From assembly GCF_004353915.1 (NCBI RefSeq), contig NZ_SMRP01000003.1, forward strand, positions 186,001-250,000: DNA of 64,000 nt, written 5' to 3'. Positions 56,194-64,000 of the stretch are shown piece after piece; the first letter of the stretch is position 1; each line of letters opens with the position of its first letter. The notes beneath the pieces were generated by a model. The model was given only the letters and a program-made list of their open reading frames with translations, had not been told where the DNA came from and ran no database searches. The position numbers were made by a program, and so were the translations under genes. The DNA is from Paraburkholderia silviterrae. GTDB lineage: Bacteria; Pseudomonadota; Gammaproteobacteria; Burkholderiales; Burkholderiaceae.

Positions 56194-56196
56194 GCC

Positions 56197-56841
56197 TCAG
56201 CGCGGCACTGCGTCTTCGCGCGACGCGAGCACGCGGTCGATCAGCCCGTATTCCGCCGCTGCCTCTGCCGACATGAAGTGATCGCGGTCCGTGTCGCGCG
56301 CGATCTGCTCGATGTCGCGGCCCGTGTGCGCGGCGAGCATCGCATTCAGGCGCTCGCGCTGATAGAGCACTTCGCGCGCCTGTAGCTCGACATCGGCGGC
56401 GGTGCCCTGGCTGCCGCCCGAGGGCTGGTGGATCATGATGCGTGCGTTCGGGAGTGCGAAGCGTTTGCCGGGCGCGCCGGCGGCGAGCAGGAACGAGCCC
56501 ATGCTCGCCGCGAAGCCCGTGCATAGTGTGGAGACGTCGGGCTTCACGAACTGCATCGTGTCGTGGATCGCGAGGCCGTCGTAGACCGAGCCGCCCGGCG
56601 AGTTGATGTAGAGGCTGATGTCCTTCTCCGGATTCTCGGCTTCGAGAAAGAGCAACTGCGCGACGACGACGCTCGCCGTCTGTTCTGTCACCGGTCCGAC
56701 CAGAAACACGATGCGCTCGCGCAAAAGGCGCGAGTAGATGTCGTAGGCGCGTTCGCCGCGGCCCGAGGTTTCGATGACGGTCGGAACCAGATTGAGCGCG
56801 TGCGGCGCGATTGCTGCATGATGCTGAGCGGTGGGATGCAT
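56197..56841 (-). CDS. clpP: ATP-dependent Clp protease proteolytic subunit (second type)
   Basis: 214 residues. Catalytic triad Ser113 (GFAASMGS), His138 (MIHQP) and Asp187 (DTDRD) are all present, with [18 protein letters not shown] and the standard handle region. It lacks a neighbouring tig/clpX/lon, so it is not the housekeeping copy by location. It diverges from an ECF sigma gene and has an ECF41-like promoter (56896-56922) reading into it. The start at 56841 is set at the first Met with family spacing; the long open frame beyond is antisense to the sigma gene. Confidence 0.93.
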   Translation of the reverse strand: MHPTAQHHAAIAPHALNLVPTVIETSGRGERAYDIYSRLLRERIVFLVGPVTEQTASVVVAQLLFLEAENPEKDISLYINSPGGSVYDGLAIHDTMQFVKPDVSTLCTGFAASMGSFLLAAGAPGKRFALPNARIMIHQPSGGSQGTAADVELQAREVLYQRERLNAMLAAHTGRDIEQIARDTDRDHFMSAEAAAEYGLIDRVLASREDAVPR

Positions 56842-56895
56842 GAAATTCCTCGCGTTTGGGTGGTCGGAAGCGGCATATCGGTGCTGCTCACCCAA

Positions 56896-56922
56896 GACGC
56901 CCGCCGCGCGTCGCGTGTGACG
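56896..56922 (-). promoter_or_regulatory. ECF41-like promoter toward clpP
   Basis: On the minus strand: CGTCACA, exactly 16 bp, CGTC. Differs from the ECF41 -35 heptamer TGTCACA at the first base only. It would start transcription about 45-50 bp before the clpP ATG. Confidence 0.65.
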
Positions 56923-56942
56923 AATATTTTTTTGCGCGAGGC

Positions 56943-56969
56943 TGTCACATCGGCGCGCTGCCGGTCGTC
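56943..56969 (+). promoter_or_regulatory. ECF41-like promoter toward the sigma gene
   Basis: TGTCACA, exactly 16 bp, CGTC, matching the ECF41 promoter consensus as I know it. About 85 bp before the sigma-factor ATG. The two -35 elements lie back to back with 20 bp (AATATTTTTTTG region) between. Confidence 0.72.
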
Positions 56970-57053
56970 TCACGGGCGAGGGCGGCGTGGGCCGTCCACG
57001 CAGAGCCGGCGCGGCGAAGGCGCGCGAGGCGCCAGCGAAGAGGAGCAGAGCGA

Positions 57054-58307
57054 ATGACCCAGGTGACCGACGAAATAGACACGCGGGACTTGCGCAGCGC
57101 GTGCGATGCCGCGCAGGCGAGCGCCGCTGGCGCGCCGCAAGATTGCGTGCGCGAAGTGGCGCGGAGCGTAGTGGCGCTCGAAGCACCGGCCGGCTCGCCA
57201 GGCGGCGCATGGAGCGAGGGGCGCCGCGCCGCTGTCTTCGACAAGGAGCGCGCGCGCTTGCTGGCGTTGGCCATGCGTGTGCTGGGCAGCCGTGCCGAGG
57301 CGGAAGACGTCGTGCAGGACGCGTGGTTTCGCTGGCGCGAGGCCGACGTGGAGGCCGTGCGCGTGCCGCAAGCGTGGCTCGCGACGGCGGCGGTGCGCCT
57401 CGCGATCGATCGGCTGCGCAAGCAGCGCCGCGAGCGCGCGGGCGAGCGCGAGGTGCCCGGCGCGGGGCTATGGCTCGACGACACCGCGCCTTCGGCGGAG
57501 GAGGCGGGCCTGCGCGCCGCACGTCTCGCGGACGGGCTGCTGATGCTGCTCGAGCGGCTCGGGCCGATCGAGCAGGCCGTCTTCGTGCTGCGCGAGGCGT
57601 TCGATTGCGATTACGCGGAGATTGCCGGGCTGACCGGTTGCACGCCCGTGCATTGCCGCCAGATCGTGCGCCGCGCGCGCGTGCGGCTGGCGCGCGAGCC
57701 GGTGCTCAGGCCCGTAGCGCCCGCCGATGCGGCGCAGCACGCGCTCATCGTCGAGCGGCTGCGCGAGGTGCTTCATGCGCAGGACCGCGCGGGCCTGATG
57801 GACCTGCTGGGCGCGACTGCGACGGCACTCGTGGCGGCGGGCGCGACGGCGGGCACGGCGCCGGCGCACAGTTCGCGCGTCGGGACCGGGGCTGTGGCGA
57901 TGTCGAGCGGCGCGCGCGCGCCAATGCGCCGCTTGCGTGCCGAGATGCTCACGCTCTATGGCGAGCCGGGCGTTGCGCTGCTGGCGGAGGACGGCGAGTT
58001 GGCCGCGTGGCTGCACGTCAGCGTGGCGGACGATGGACGCACCGCGCCGGTGGTCTGCGTGGCAGCGACCGCGGGCGGGAGCGCATTGCAGGCGGCCAAT
58101 CGGGTGTGGGCAGGCGCGGCGGTGCGCTCGCTGCTCGCGAAGCTCGCCCGATCCGTGGCGGACGACAGTGCGCCCGGCGTACCGGTGCGCTCGCCGCAGC
58201 AGGTCATGCAGCAGACGACCCAGGCAGCGGCTTCAGTCGCTGCAACGTGGATGCAATCAGGCGAATCCGCATCCGCGCAGCTCGCCCGATCGCTCGAGCC
58301 GGCCTGA
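57054..58307 (+). CDS. ECF sigma factor with C-terminal extension (SigJ/ECF41-like)
   Basis: 417 residues. An Ala-rich N-terminus of about 60 precedes sigma-2 ([29 protein letters not shown], with [27 protein letters not shown]) and sigma-4 ([51 protein letters not shown]). A C-terminal extension of about 190 residues (NTF2/SnoaL-like by position, with [24 protein letters not shown]) follows. The regulatory DGGGK and NPDKL motifs of classical ECF41 members are not visible. ATG 57054 follows GAAGAGGAG. Convergent with the EAL gene, 10 bp apart. Confidence 0.87.
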   Translation: MTQVTDEIDTRDLRSACDAAQASAAGAPQDCVREVARSVVALEAPAGSPGGAWSEGRRAAVFDKERARLLALAMRVLGSRAEAEDVVQDAWFRWREADVEAVRVPQAWLATAAVRLAIDRLRKQRRERAGEREVPGAGLWLDDTAPSAEEAGLRAARLADGLLMLLERLGPIEQAVFVLREAFDCDYAEIAGLTGCTPVHCRQIVRRARVRLAREPVLRPVAPADAAQHALIVERLREVLHAQDRAGLMDLLGATATALVAAGATAGTAPAHSSRVGTGAVAMSSGARAPMRRLRAEMLTLYGEPGVALLAEDGELAAWLHVSVADDGRTAPVVCVAATAGGSALQAANRVWAGAAVRSLLAKLARSVADDSAPGVPVRSPQQVMQQTTQAAASVAATWMQSGESASAQLARSLEPA

Positions 58308-58317
58308 GCGCGCGGGA

Positions 58318-59586
58318 CTACCGCGAGGCCGCTTCCCAATTGATGTCGACGCACAGCACCTGCAGGCCGTGCGCCGTTTGCGCGGCGATCGAGGCGGTCA
58401 CGCACAGGTGCGCCTCGTTGATCGAGAGATAGGGCGGCGTGAACTGCACGCTGCCGGGCGCTTTCATGGCGCCGATGAAGTAGGGCCGGCGTTCCCAGCT
58501 CGCGCCCTCGGAATGCAGGAGCGGCCGGAAGCGCTTGGCGCGCTGCGTCGCGCGCCCGTCGGGCAGCACGTTGTCGCCGATCTGGCGGCCCGAGGCGTCC
58601 AGCAAGAAGCTGCGCGCCGTCTCGGCGAGGCGGAGCAGCGGCAGCGTGGCGTCGGCCATGCTCGCGCCCGTGGCGAGCTGCGCCGCCGCCGCTTCGAGCG
58701 CTTTCACGTAGGGCGCCAGGCGCGCGCACTGGGTCCGCTCGCGCGCGCTCACGCGTTCACGCAGCCGCGCGGAGAGATCGTCCATCAGGCGCGCGGCGGT
58801 CGCGGGCGGGACGGGCTCCACGTCGGGGCGCGCGAAGTACGCGCCCTGCACGAAGTCGGCGTTGCTTTCCAGCGCGATCAACGCGTCGCGCTCGGTCGAG
58901 AGGCCGCCCACCAGCACGAGCTGGCCGGACTCGTGCAGCATCGAGACGAGCCCCGGCAGCACGCGCTCGATGTGCGCGTGGCGGCTCGCCTGCGCGAGCA
59001 GGCTGCGGTCGAGCGTGACGATATCGGGCCGCAGATGCCACACCCGGTCGATATTCGAATGCTTGGCGCCGAAGCCGTCGAGCGCGATCACGAAGCCCGC
59101 CTTGCGCAACGCGTCGATGATTTCGGCGAAGCGCGAATTCTCGCCGCCCGCCTGCTCCGAGACCTCCAGCACCACGCGTTGCGGCTGCAGCCCGAGCGCC
59201 TTGATGCCGGCAAGCAGGGCGTCGCCATAGCTCGTGTCCATGAGCGCGGCGGGGTGCAGGCTCAGGAAGAGCCATTCGTCGTGCGAATCGAAGGCGTTGA
59301 AGTTGCCCAGATGCAGCGATTCCGCGAGGCGGCCGAGCTCGAGCAGGTCGCCGCGCCGCGCGGCCTGCGTGAAGACTTCCTGCGACGGCACCTGGTCGCC
59401 ATGCTCGTCGTGCGCGCGCAGCGACGCGTGGTAGCCGATCGCGCGGCGGTGGGCGACCGAGAACACCGGCTGGAACACGCTGAACACGGTGTATCCGCCG
59501 TAGAGCACGGTGCGTCGCGCGCCTGCTTCGCCCGCGACGGGACGCGACTGAAAGCCGGGGGGATCGAGTTCGATCATGCTGGTCAT
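58318..59586 (-). CDS. Degenerate EAL-domain protein with YkuI-like C-terminal sensor domain
   Basis: 422 residues. EAL fold by FQPVFSVAHRRAIGYHASLR, LEVSEQ, ALDGFGAKHSN, PDIVTLDRSLL and QGAYFARP, but key catalytic residues are lost: EAL is HAS, DDFG is DGFG, LKID is VTLD and the AEGVE glutamate is GG. A C-terminal PAS/Cache-like domain (FLLDASGRQIGDNV, SINEAHLCVTASIAA) resembles the YkuI_C EAL-associated domain. Probably a c-di-GMP-binding or purely structural regulator rather than a phosphodiesterase. Start ambiguous between 59586 and 59577. Confidence 0.87.
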   Translation of the reverse strand: MTSMIELDPPGFQSRPVAGEAGARRTVLYGGYTVFSVFQPVFSVAHRRAIGYHASLRAHDEHGDQVPSQEVFTQAARRGDLLELGRLAESLHLGNFNAFDSHDEWLFLSLHPAALMDTSYGDALLAGIKALGLQPQRVVLEVSEQAGGENSRFAEIIDALRKAGFVIALDGFGAKHSNIDRVWHLRPDIVTLDRSLLAQASRHAHIERVLPGLVSMLHESGQLVLVGGLSTERDALIALESNADFVQGAYFARPDVEPVPPATAARLMDDLSARLRERVSARERTQCARLAPYVKALEAAAAQLATGASMADATLPLLRLAETARSFLLDASGRQIGDNVLPDGRATQRAKRFRPLLHSEGASWERRPYFIGAMKAPGSVQFTPPYLSINEAHLCVTASIAAQTAHGLQVLCVDINWEAASR

Positions 59587-59834
59587 AGGGCTGGGTGGCG
59601 CGCGCGCCAAACCGCACGCGCGAATCTCGAGTTTACATTACTGGATAGCCGTGCAAAAAGTATGCGCATTGAGACACATGGCGGATCGGGCCATGCGTCG
59701 GGGATATCGGCTATTTCGAGACTGTGCGCGGGGGTGGCCAGGCACCCGTGTGGCGCCTGCGCGCCGCTCGCACGCACCGTGCGCAGCGCCCCGTGCACCG
59801 TTGCAGTGCGGTGCGCAGCGTGGTGCCCTTGGCT

Positions 59835-61283
59835 TCAGGTGCGCTCCGAAGGATCGGTCTTCTTCGCCGTGCGGCGCACGTCGTCGGAGAGCTGGGCGAA
59901 GATCCACGACGAGGCCGCCGTGATGATCCCCACGCACACGAACGTCGCGTGGAACGCCGGAATCACGTTCGAGCCCGTCGCATGGTGGATCAGGCTGGTG
60001 AAGGTCGTCAGCAGTGCGCCCGCGACGGTCACGCCGAGGCTCATCGAGAGCATCTGCACGAGCGAAAAGAGGCTGTTGCCGCTGCTCGCGCCGCCCATGC
60101 CGAGATCCTTGAGCGTGAGCGTGTTCATCGCCGTGAACTGCATGGAGTTCACGCCGCCGAACACAGCCAGCTGCACGATGCGCAGCCACAACGGCTCGTC
60201 TGGCGTCGAGAGCGTGAAGCTCGCCATCATGAGCCCCACCAGCACCGTGTTGGTCACGAGCACGCGCCGGTAGCCGTGGCGCGTGATGAGATACGTGACG
60301 AGCCGTTTGGAGCCCATGCCCGCCGCGGCCACCGGCAGCATCATGAGGCCCGCTTCGAACGGCGTGTAGCCGAGCGCGACTTGCAGCAGCAGCGGAATCA
60401 GGTACGGCATCGCGCCGCTGCCAATACGCGCGAACAGGTTGCCGAGCAGCCCCACGCAGAACGTGTGGATCTTGAAGAGATCGAGCGAGAAGATCGGCGT
60501 TGATGTCCGCGCCGCATGCAGCCCGTAGGCCACGAATGCCGCGAGCGACACGATCAGCATCACGAGCACGGTCGCTTGAGGGATGCCGAGCTCGGCGCGG
60601 CCATCGAGCGCGAGCGAGATCGTCACCATGCCGGTGACGAGCAGCAGGTAGCCTGGCACGTCGAACGCCGGCGTATCGGGGTTGCGGCTGTCGGGCATGA
60701 AGATGAAGGTGGCCACGCAGCCCGCCACGCCCACCGGCACGTTGATGAGAAAGATCCAGTGCCACGAGGCGATCTGCACGAGCCAGCCGCCGAGCGTCGG
60801 GCCGATGAGCGGGCCGATGAGGCCCGGAATCGCCACGAACGAGAGCGCGGGCAGATAGCGCTCGGCGGGAAACGTGCGCAGCACGGCGAGACGTCCCACC
60901 GGCAGCAGCATCGCGCCGCCCACGCCCTGCACGATGCGCGCGAGCACGAGCTGGTTCAGCGTGTGCGCGCTCGCGCACAAGAGCGAGCCGACCGTGAAGA
61001 CGAGGATCGCGCCGAGAAAGACGCGGCGCGTGCCGAGTTTGTCGGCGAGCCAGCCGGAGACGGGAATCATCACCGCCATCGTCAGCGAATAGGCGATCAC
61101 GACCGATTGCATGCGCAACGGCAGTTCGCCGAGGCTCGTCGCCATCGCGGGCAGCGCCGTGTTGACGATGGTCGAATCGAGCGTCTGCATGAAGAAGCCC
61201 GTGGCGACGAGCCACAGCATCACGGACAACTTGCGGGCGGAAGGCGTGGGTGTGGAGCTGGATGAGACGGTGGATTCGGACAT
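59835..61283 (-). CDS. mdtD: MFS exporter, DHA2 family (MdtD-like)
   Basis: 482 residues with about 14 membrane helices. Motif LDSTIVNTALPAMATSLGE in helix 1, GWLADKLGTRRVFLGAI motif A and the motif C-like GPLIGPTLGGWLVQIASWHWIFLINVPVG identify a drug:H+ antiporter of the 14-helix group, close to MdtD. No adaptor (EmrA) gene is adjacent. Substrate unknown. Single gene; the 59587-59834 gap before the EAL gene shows only GC-rich repeats. Confidence 0.9.
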   Translation of the reverse strand: MSESTVSSSSTPTPSARKLSVMLWLVATGFFMQTLDSTIVNTALPAMATSLGELPLRMQSVVIAYSLTMAVMIPVSGWLADKLGTRRVFLGAILVFTVGSLLCASAHTLNQLVLARIVQGVGGAMLLPVGRLAVLRTFPAERYLPALSFVAIPGLIGPLIGPTLGGWLVQIASWHWIFLINVPVGVAGCVATFIFMPDSRNPDTPAFDVPGYLLLVTGMVTISLALDGRAELGIPQATVLVMLIVSLAAFVAYGLHAARTSTPIFSLDLFKIHTFCVGLLGNLFARIGSGAMPYLIPLLLQVALGYTPFEAGLMMLPVAAAGMGSKRLVTYLITRHGYRRVLVTNTVLVGLMMASFTLSTPDEPLWLRIVQLAVFGGVNSMQFTAMNTLTLKDLGMGGASSGNSLFSLVQMLSMSLGVTVAGALLTTFTSLIHHATGSNVIPAFHATFVCVGIITAASSWIFAQLSDDVRRTAKKTDPSERT

Positions 61284-61396
61284 GGGAGAAGGCAGGCGCG
61301 CAGGCGGTGGCTGGCAGCCGCCATTGTAGTGAACCCGGCGATCCGGTGTGCGTCTGGCGCAGCGCGGCGCGTTGCGGGCCGGGGCTTGCCTGTGGT

Positions 61397-61460
61397 CCGG
61401 AATCAGCCCGGAATCAGCCCGGAATCACCCCGGAATCACCCCGGAATCACCCCGGAACGC
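61397..61460. repeat. 11-bp tandem repeat x5 overlapping the MocR stop codon
   Basis: CCGGAATCAGC twice, CCGGAATCACC three times, then a partial copy. The minus-strand unit contains TGA, and the last coding repeat provides the stop of the MocR gene at 61447. Repeats occupy the gap between the MFS and MocR genes. Confidence 0.9.
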
Positions 61461-62889
61461 GCGCGGCCGCCGCGAAGAACGCCTGGGCGCGCGGGTCGAG
61501 CGCGAACGCCACGTTGATGCGCAGCCACGGGCTCGGCTCGCCATGGGGCCGGAAGTGGCTGCCCGGCGACGCGCTCACGCCAAACGGCTCGCCGCAGGGG
61601 ACGAGCCGTGCCGAATCGTCCACGTGCGGCACGCGCGCCCAGATGAACTTGCCACCGCTCTGCGCGTACGGGCGCACGCCGGCCTGCGCCGAGGAGCGTC
61701 CCGCGAACAGTTCCCAGCCATGGTCTTCGAGTGTGCGCGAGGCGGCGCCGATCGCTTCGGCCATGCGGCGGCGCAGCCGCTCCAGATACTTGCGGTACGC
61801 GCCGCGCTCGAGCAGTGTGGCCGCCACGGCCTGCGTGAAGCACGAGCCGCTGATGCTCGTGAGCGCCTTGATCGAGGCGAGGTCGCGCACGATCGCCGGA
61901 TTCGCGACCACGTAGCCGATACGCAGCGACGAAGAAAGCGTCTTGGATAGCCCGCCCACGTAGATCACGTGCTCGAACTGGTCGAGCGCGGCGAGGCGGT
62001 CCGTGGGGTCGGCCTGGAAGTCGGCGTAGATGTCGTCTTCGACGATGGTGAAGCCGTGTTCGCGCGCGAGCTGCAGCAGGCGGAACGCGACGGGCGGCGA
62101 GACGGTCGTGCCGGTCGGGTTGTGGAACACCGTGTTGATGAAGAAGGCTCGCGGGCGATGCTGCGCGAGCAGCGCGTGCAGATGCTCGAGATCGGGGCCG
62201 CTCGCCGTGCGCGTGACGCCGACGAGGCGCACGCCGTGCAGCTTCAGCAGTCCGTACAGGTTGTAGTAGCCCGGATCCTCCACGAACACGGTGTCGCCGG
62301 GCTTGAGCATGTAGCGCATCAGGAGATCGAGGCCCTCGCTCGCGCCTTCGGTGATGAGGAGCTGCTGGGCGTCGACGGCGATGCCGAGCGGCGCGAGCCG
62401 GTTGCGCAGATGCTCGCGCAGCGTGGCGTCGCCAAGCGGCGAGCCGTAATCGACGAGACTCGACGGGTTGGTGCGCGAGACGTGGCGGATCGCCTGGCCG
62501 ATCGCCTCGATGTCGCGCCACGCCTGCGGGATCGAGCCGCTGTCGAGCTGCAGCGTCTCGCCGGGACGGTTGAGCTGGCTGAGCAGGTGGCCCGATTCGT
62601 CGGCGGCGTTCGAGAGGTCGCAGGTGCCCATGCCGGACAGCCCCAGGCGCGCGTGCTCGCTCACGTAGAAGCCCGAGCCGTGCCGCGAGTCGAGGTAGCC
62701 GAGCGAAACCAGCCGGTCGTAGGCCTCGATCACAGGAAAGCGGCTGATGCGGTAGTCGGCGGCGAACTGGCGGATCGAGGGCAGGCGCGCGCCCGGGTGC
62801 GCGGCGCGCGAGCGGATCCACGTCTGCACGCCGGTGACGATCTGGTCGGTGAGCGGGACGCTGCTGGCGCGGTCGAGTTCGAGTTTCAT
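61447..62889 (-). CDS. MocR-type PLP-dependent transcriptional regulator
   Basis: 480 residues. N-terminal GntR winged HTH (ARLPSIRQFAADYRISRFPVIEAYDRL) and a C-terminal aminotransferase-I domain (ITEGASEGLDLLMRYMLKPGD, FHNPTGTTVSP, EDDIYADF, and the PLP lysine in VGGLSKTLSSSLRIGYV). It senses an amino-acid/PLP-related ligand. Target likely the downstream MFS exporter or lost neighbours. Its C-terminus ends within a tandem repeat. The start at 62889 is 53 bp from the transposase end. Confidence 0.92.
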   Translation of the reverse strand: MKLELDRASSVPLTDQIVTGVQTWIRSRAAHPGARLPSIRQFAADYRISRFPVIEAYDRLVSLGYLDSRHGSGFYVSEHARLGLSGMGTCDLSNAADESGHLLSQLNRPGETLQLDSGSIPQAWRDIEAIGQAIRHVSRTNPSSLVDYGSPLGDATLREHLRNRLAPLGIAVDAQQLLITEGASEGLDLLMRYMLKPGDTVFVEDPGYYNLYGLLKLHGVRLVGVTRTASGPDLEHLHALLAQHRPRAFFINTVFHNPTGTTVSPPVAFRLLQLAREHGFTIVEDDIYADFQADPTDRLAALDQFEHVIYVGGLSKTLSSSLRIGYVVANPAIVRDLASIKALTSISGSCFTQAVAATLLERGAYRKYLERLRRRMAEAIGAASRTLEDHGWELFAGRSSAQAGVRPYAQSGGKFIWARVPHVDDSARLVPCGEPFGVSASPGSHFRPHGEPSPWLRINVAFALDPRAQAFFAAAARVPG

Positions 62890-62925
62890 GCGGGCCTCGC
62901 TGGGATGCCGGGGGCTGCCGGGGGT

Positions 62926-62956
62926 GCCCCTATGTCTTTCGTCAAGCGTTAGGGGC
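62926..62956. repeat. 7-bp inverted repeat at the transposase 3' end
   Basis: GCCCCTA (62926-62932) and TAGGGGC (62950-62956) flank the transposase stop codon. Candidate subterminal inverted repeat or end of the element; exact IS boundary unproven. Confidence 0.4.
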
Positions 62957-64000
62957 TGACTTGGGTTGGTAAATGGTGCCATCACGCAGCATGGCGAACA
63001 GGACGTGGCAGCGTCGCCGTGCCAGTGCGATGAGGGCCTGGTTGTGGCGCTTGCCTTGCTGGATCTTGCGCGAGTAATAGGCCCGCGAGACTGGGTCTCG
63101 TAAGGCCGCGAAGGCAGAGAGGAACAAGGCTCGCTTGAGCACCTTGTTGCCCCGTCTGGATGGATGCTCGCCACGGATCGACGAGCCTGAGCGCCGGGTG
63201 ACTGGTGCCAGGCCAGCGTAGGCCGCCAGATGCGCGGCGGAGGCGAAGGCTTTATGGGCGACTTCGGTCAGGAGTCTGGCGGCGGTCCTGACGCCGACTC
63301 CAGGCATGCTGGTCAGGACCGGCCAAAGAGGGTGAGCAAGCACCAGCCGCTCAACTTCGGCGGCGATTTCGTCACGCTGCTTGCGCAAGGCGGCGAGTTG
63401 CTGGGCCAAGCGTGGCATGACGATGGTGGCGGCCTGCGTGCCGGGCACGATCACGGCTTGCTCGTTCAGCGCTTGAACGATTTCGGCCGCCAGGTTCTTG
63501 CCCATACGCGGTGCGAGCCTGGTCAGGCGGTAGGCAAGTGTCTTCTCGCTGGCAGCGGCAAGTGCGGCTGGCGACGGGTAGCGCTCAAGCAGATCGAGCA
63601 CAGCTGGATGGTCGAGGCGCGGTCCGAGAACGCGCTCGAGCGCTGGATGGATCTGGGTGAGCAAGCCGCGAATGCGGTTGCTGGTTTGAGTGACCTGAGC
63701 AGCGAGATCATCGTCGAAGCCGCACAGCATGGTGAGCTCGGCGAGTTGCTCGTCGGCCAATCGAAGCGAGCGCAGCGTATGCGGCATCGAGCGGGCGGCT
63801 TCGGCAATGATCGCAGCATCGCGGGCATCGGTCTTGGCTTCGCCTGCATGCAAATCGGCGATGCGGCGCATGGCCAGTCCCGGCAGATAGGCGACGAGTA
63901 CGCCTTCAGCTCGGGCGACGGCCACTGGAAGCGCGCCGATGGTGGAAGGCTGATCGACGACGAACAGGAGTCGACCGTGAGTCTTGAGTTCCGCGATGAG
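62942..64000 (-). mobile_element. IS110-family transposase, partial (runs off right edge)
   Basis: At least 353 residues visible; the N-terminus lies outside the window. DEDD-type region: LLFVVDQPSTIGALPVAVA, then KTDARDAAIIAEAARS. The C-terminal Tnp_20 domain has LTSMPGVGVRTAARLLTEV, FASAAHLAAYAGLAPVTRRSGSSIRGEHPSRRGNKVLKRALFLSAFAALR. IS110 elements recombine using a structured bridge RNA encoded in a non-coding end, which is not in view. Intact reading frame, so the element may be active. Inserted just upstream of the MocR gene. Confidence 0.92.

Noticed and set aside
61397..61460. Possible CRISPR array
   Set aside because: Units are 11 bp, contiguous and without spacers; a simple tandem repeat.

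Overview
The window is a GC-rich (roughly two-thirds G+C by eye) bacterial chromosome segment. Its gene content and order, together with small proteins typical of the family (DUF3579, DUF3318, DUF883), point to Burkholderiaceae, most likely Burkholderia, Paraburkholderia or Caballeronia. Coding density is high, with one tRNA gene, one IS110-type transposase running off the right edge and no CRISPR array. Strain-level identity cannot be read from the sequence.

Layout. 1-2.3 kb: a zinc/manganese ABC importer (znuA-znuC-znuB, minus strand) behind a Zur-like operator. 2.5-8.8 kb: a plus-strand polyol operon (SDR dehydrogenase, binding protein, two permeases, HAD phosphatase, ATPase). 10.8-15 kb: a minus-strand unit (dalD-xylB-SorC regulator) that would carry D-arabinitol or a related polyol to xylulose 5-phosphate. 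Both polyol units have the same 32-bp promoter element. Between them, at 8.86-10.8 kb, lies a lower-GC insert with an unrecognised DUF6402-like gene and a small coupled partner. 15.3-26 kb: miaA-mutL, dedA, mscS, a ParB-like gene, a LysR regulator divergent from cytochrome b561 and two yceI genes, then an exported protein. 26.1-31.9 kb: tRNA-Lys and the complete ybgC-tolQRAB-pal-cpoB envelope cluster.

32-40 kb: ydfG-like SDR, glyA-nrdR, a five-gene minor-pilin operon chained mostly by 4-bp overlaps, and a yqjDE-like membrane-stress set. 40-54 kb: 1-Cys peroxiredoxin, gcdH with a divergent IclR regulator, argF, rpsT, murJ, a SirB1-like gene, an SDR, then lpxK-trm112-kdsB-adk, and xseA. 54-64 kb: sodB, an isochorismatase-fold gene divergent from a TetR regulator, a second-type clpP divergent from an ECF sigma gene, an inactive-looking EAL protein, an MdtD-type exporter, a MocR regulator and the IS110 transposase.

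The strongest unexplained signals are these. (1) The 56.84-57.05 kb clpP/sigma intergenic region carries two back-to-back promoters of the form YGTCACA-N16-CGTC, one reading into each gene, matching the ECF41-type promoter as I know it. This suggests the sigma factor drives both itself and a Clp peptidase. (2) The shared 32-bp polyol element. (3) The DUF6402-like gene with its overlapping small membrane-anchored partner. (4) Repeated 11-bp-period direct-repeat arrays in intergenic DNA, one of which supplies the stop codon of the MocR gene. (5) Several leader hairpins and palindromes placed where they could regulate (fimT, gcdH, TetR).
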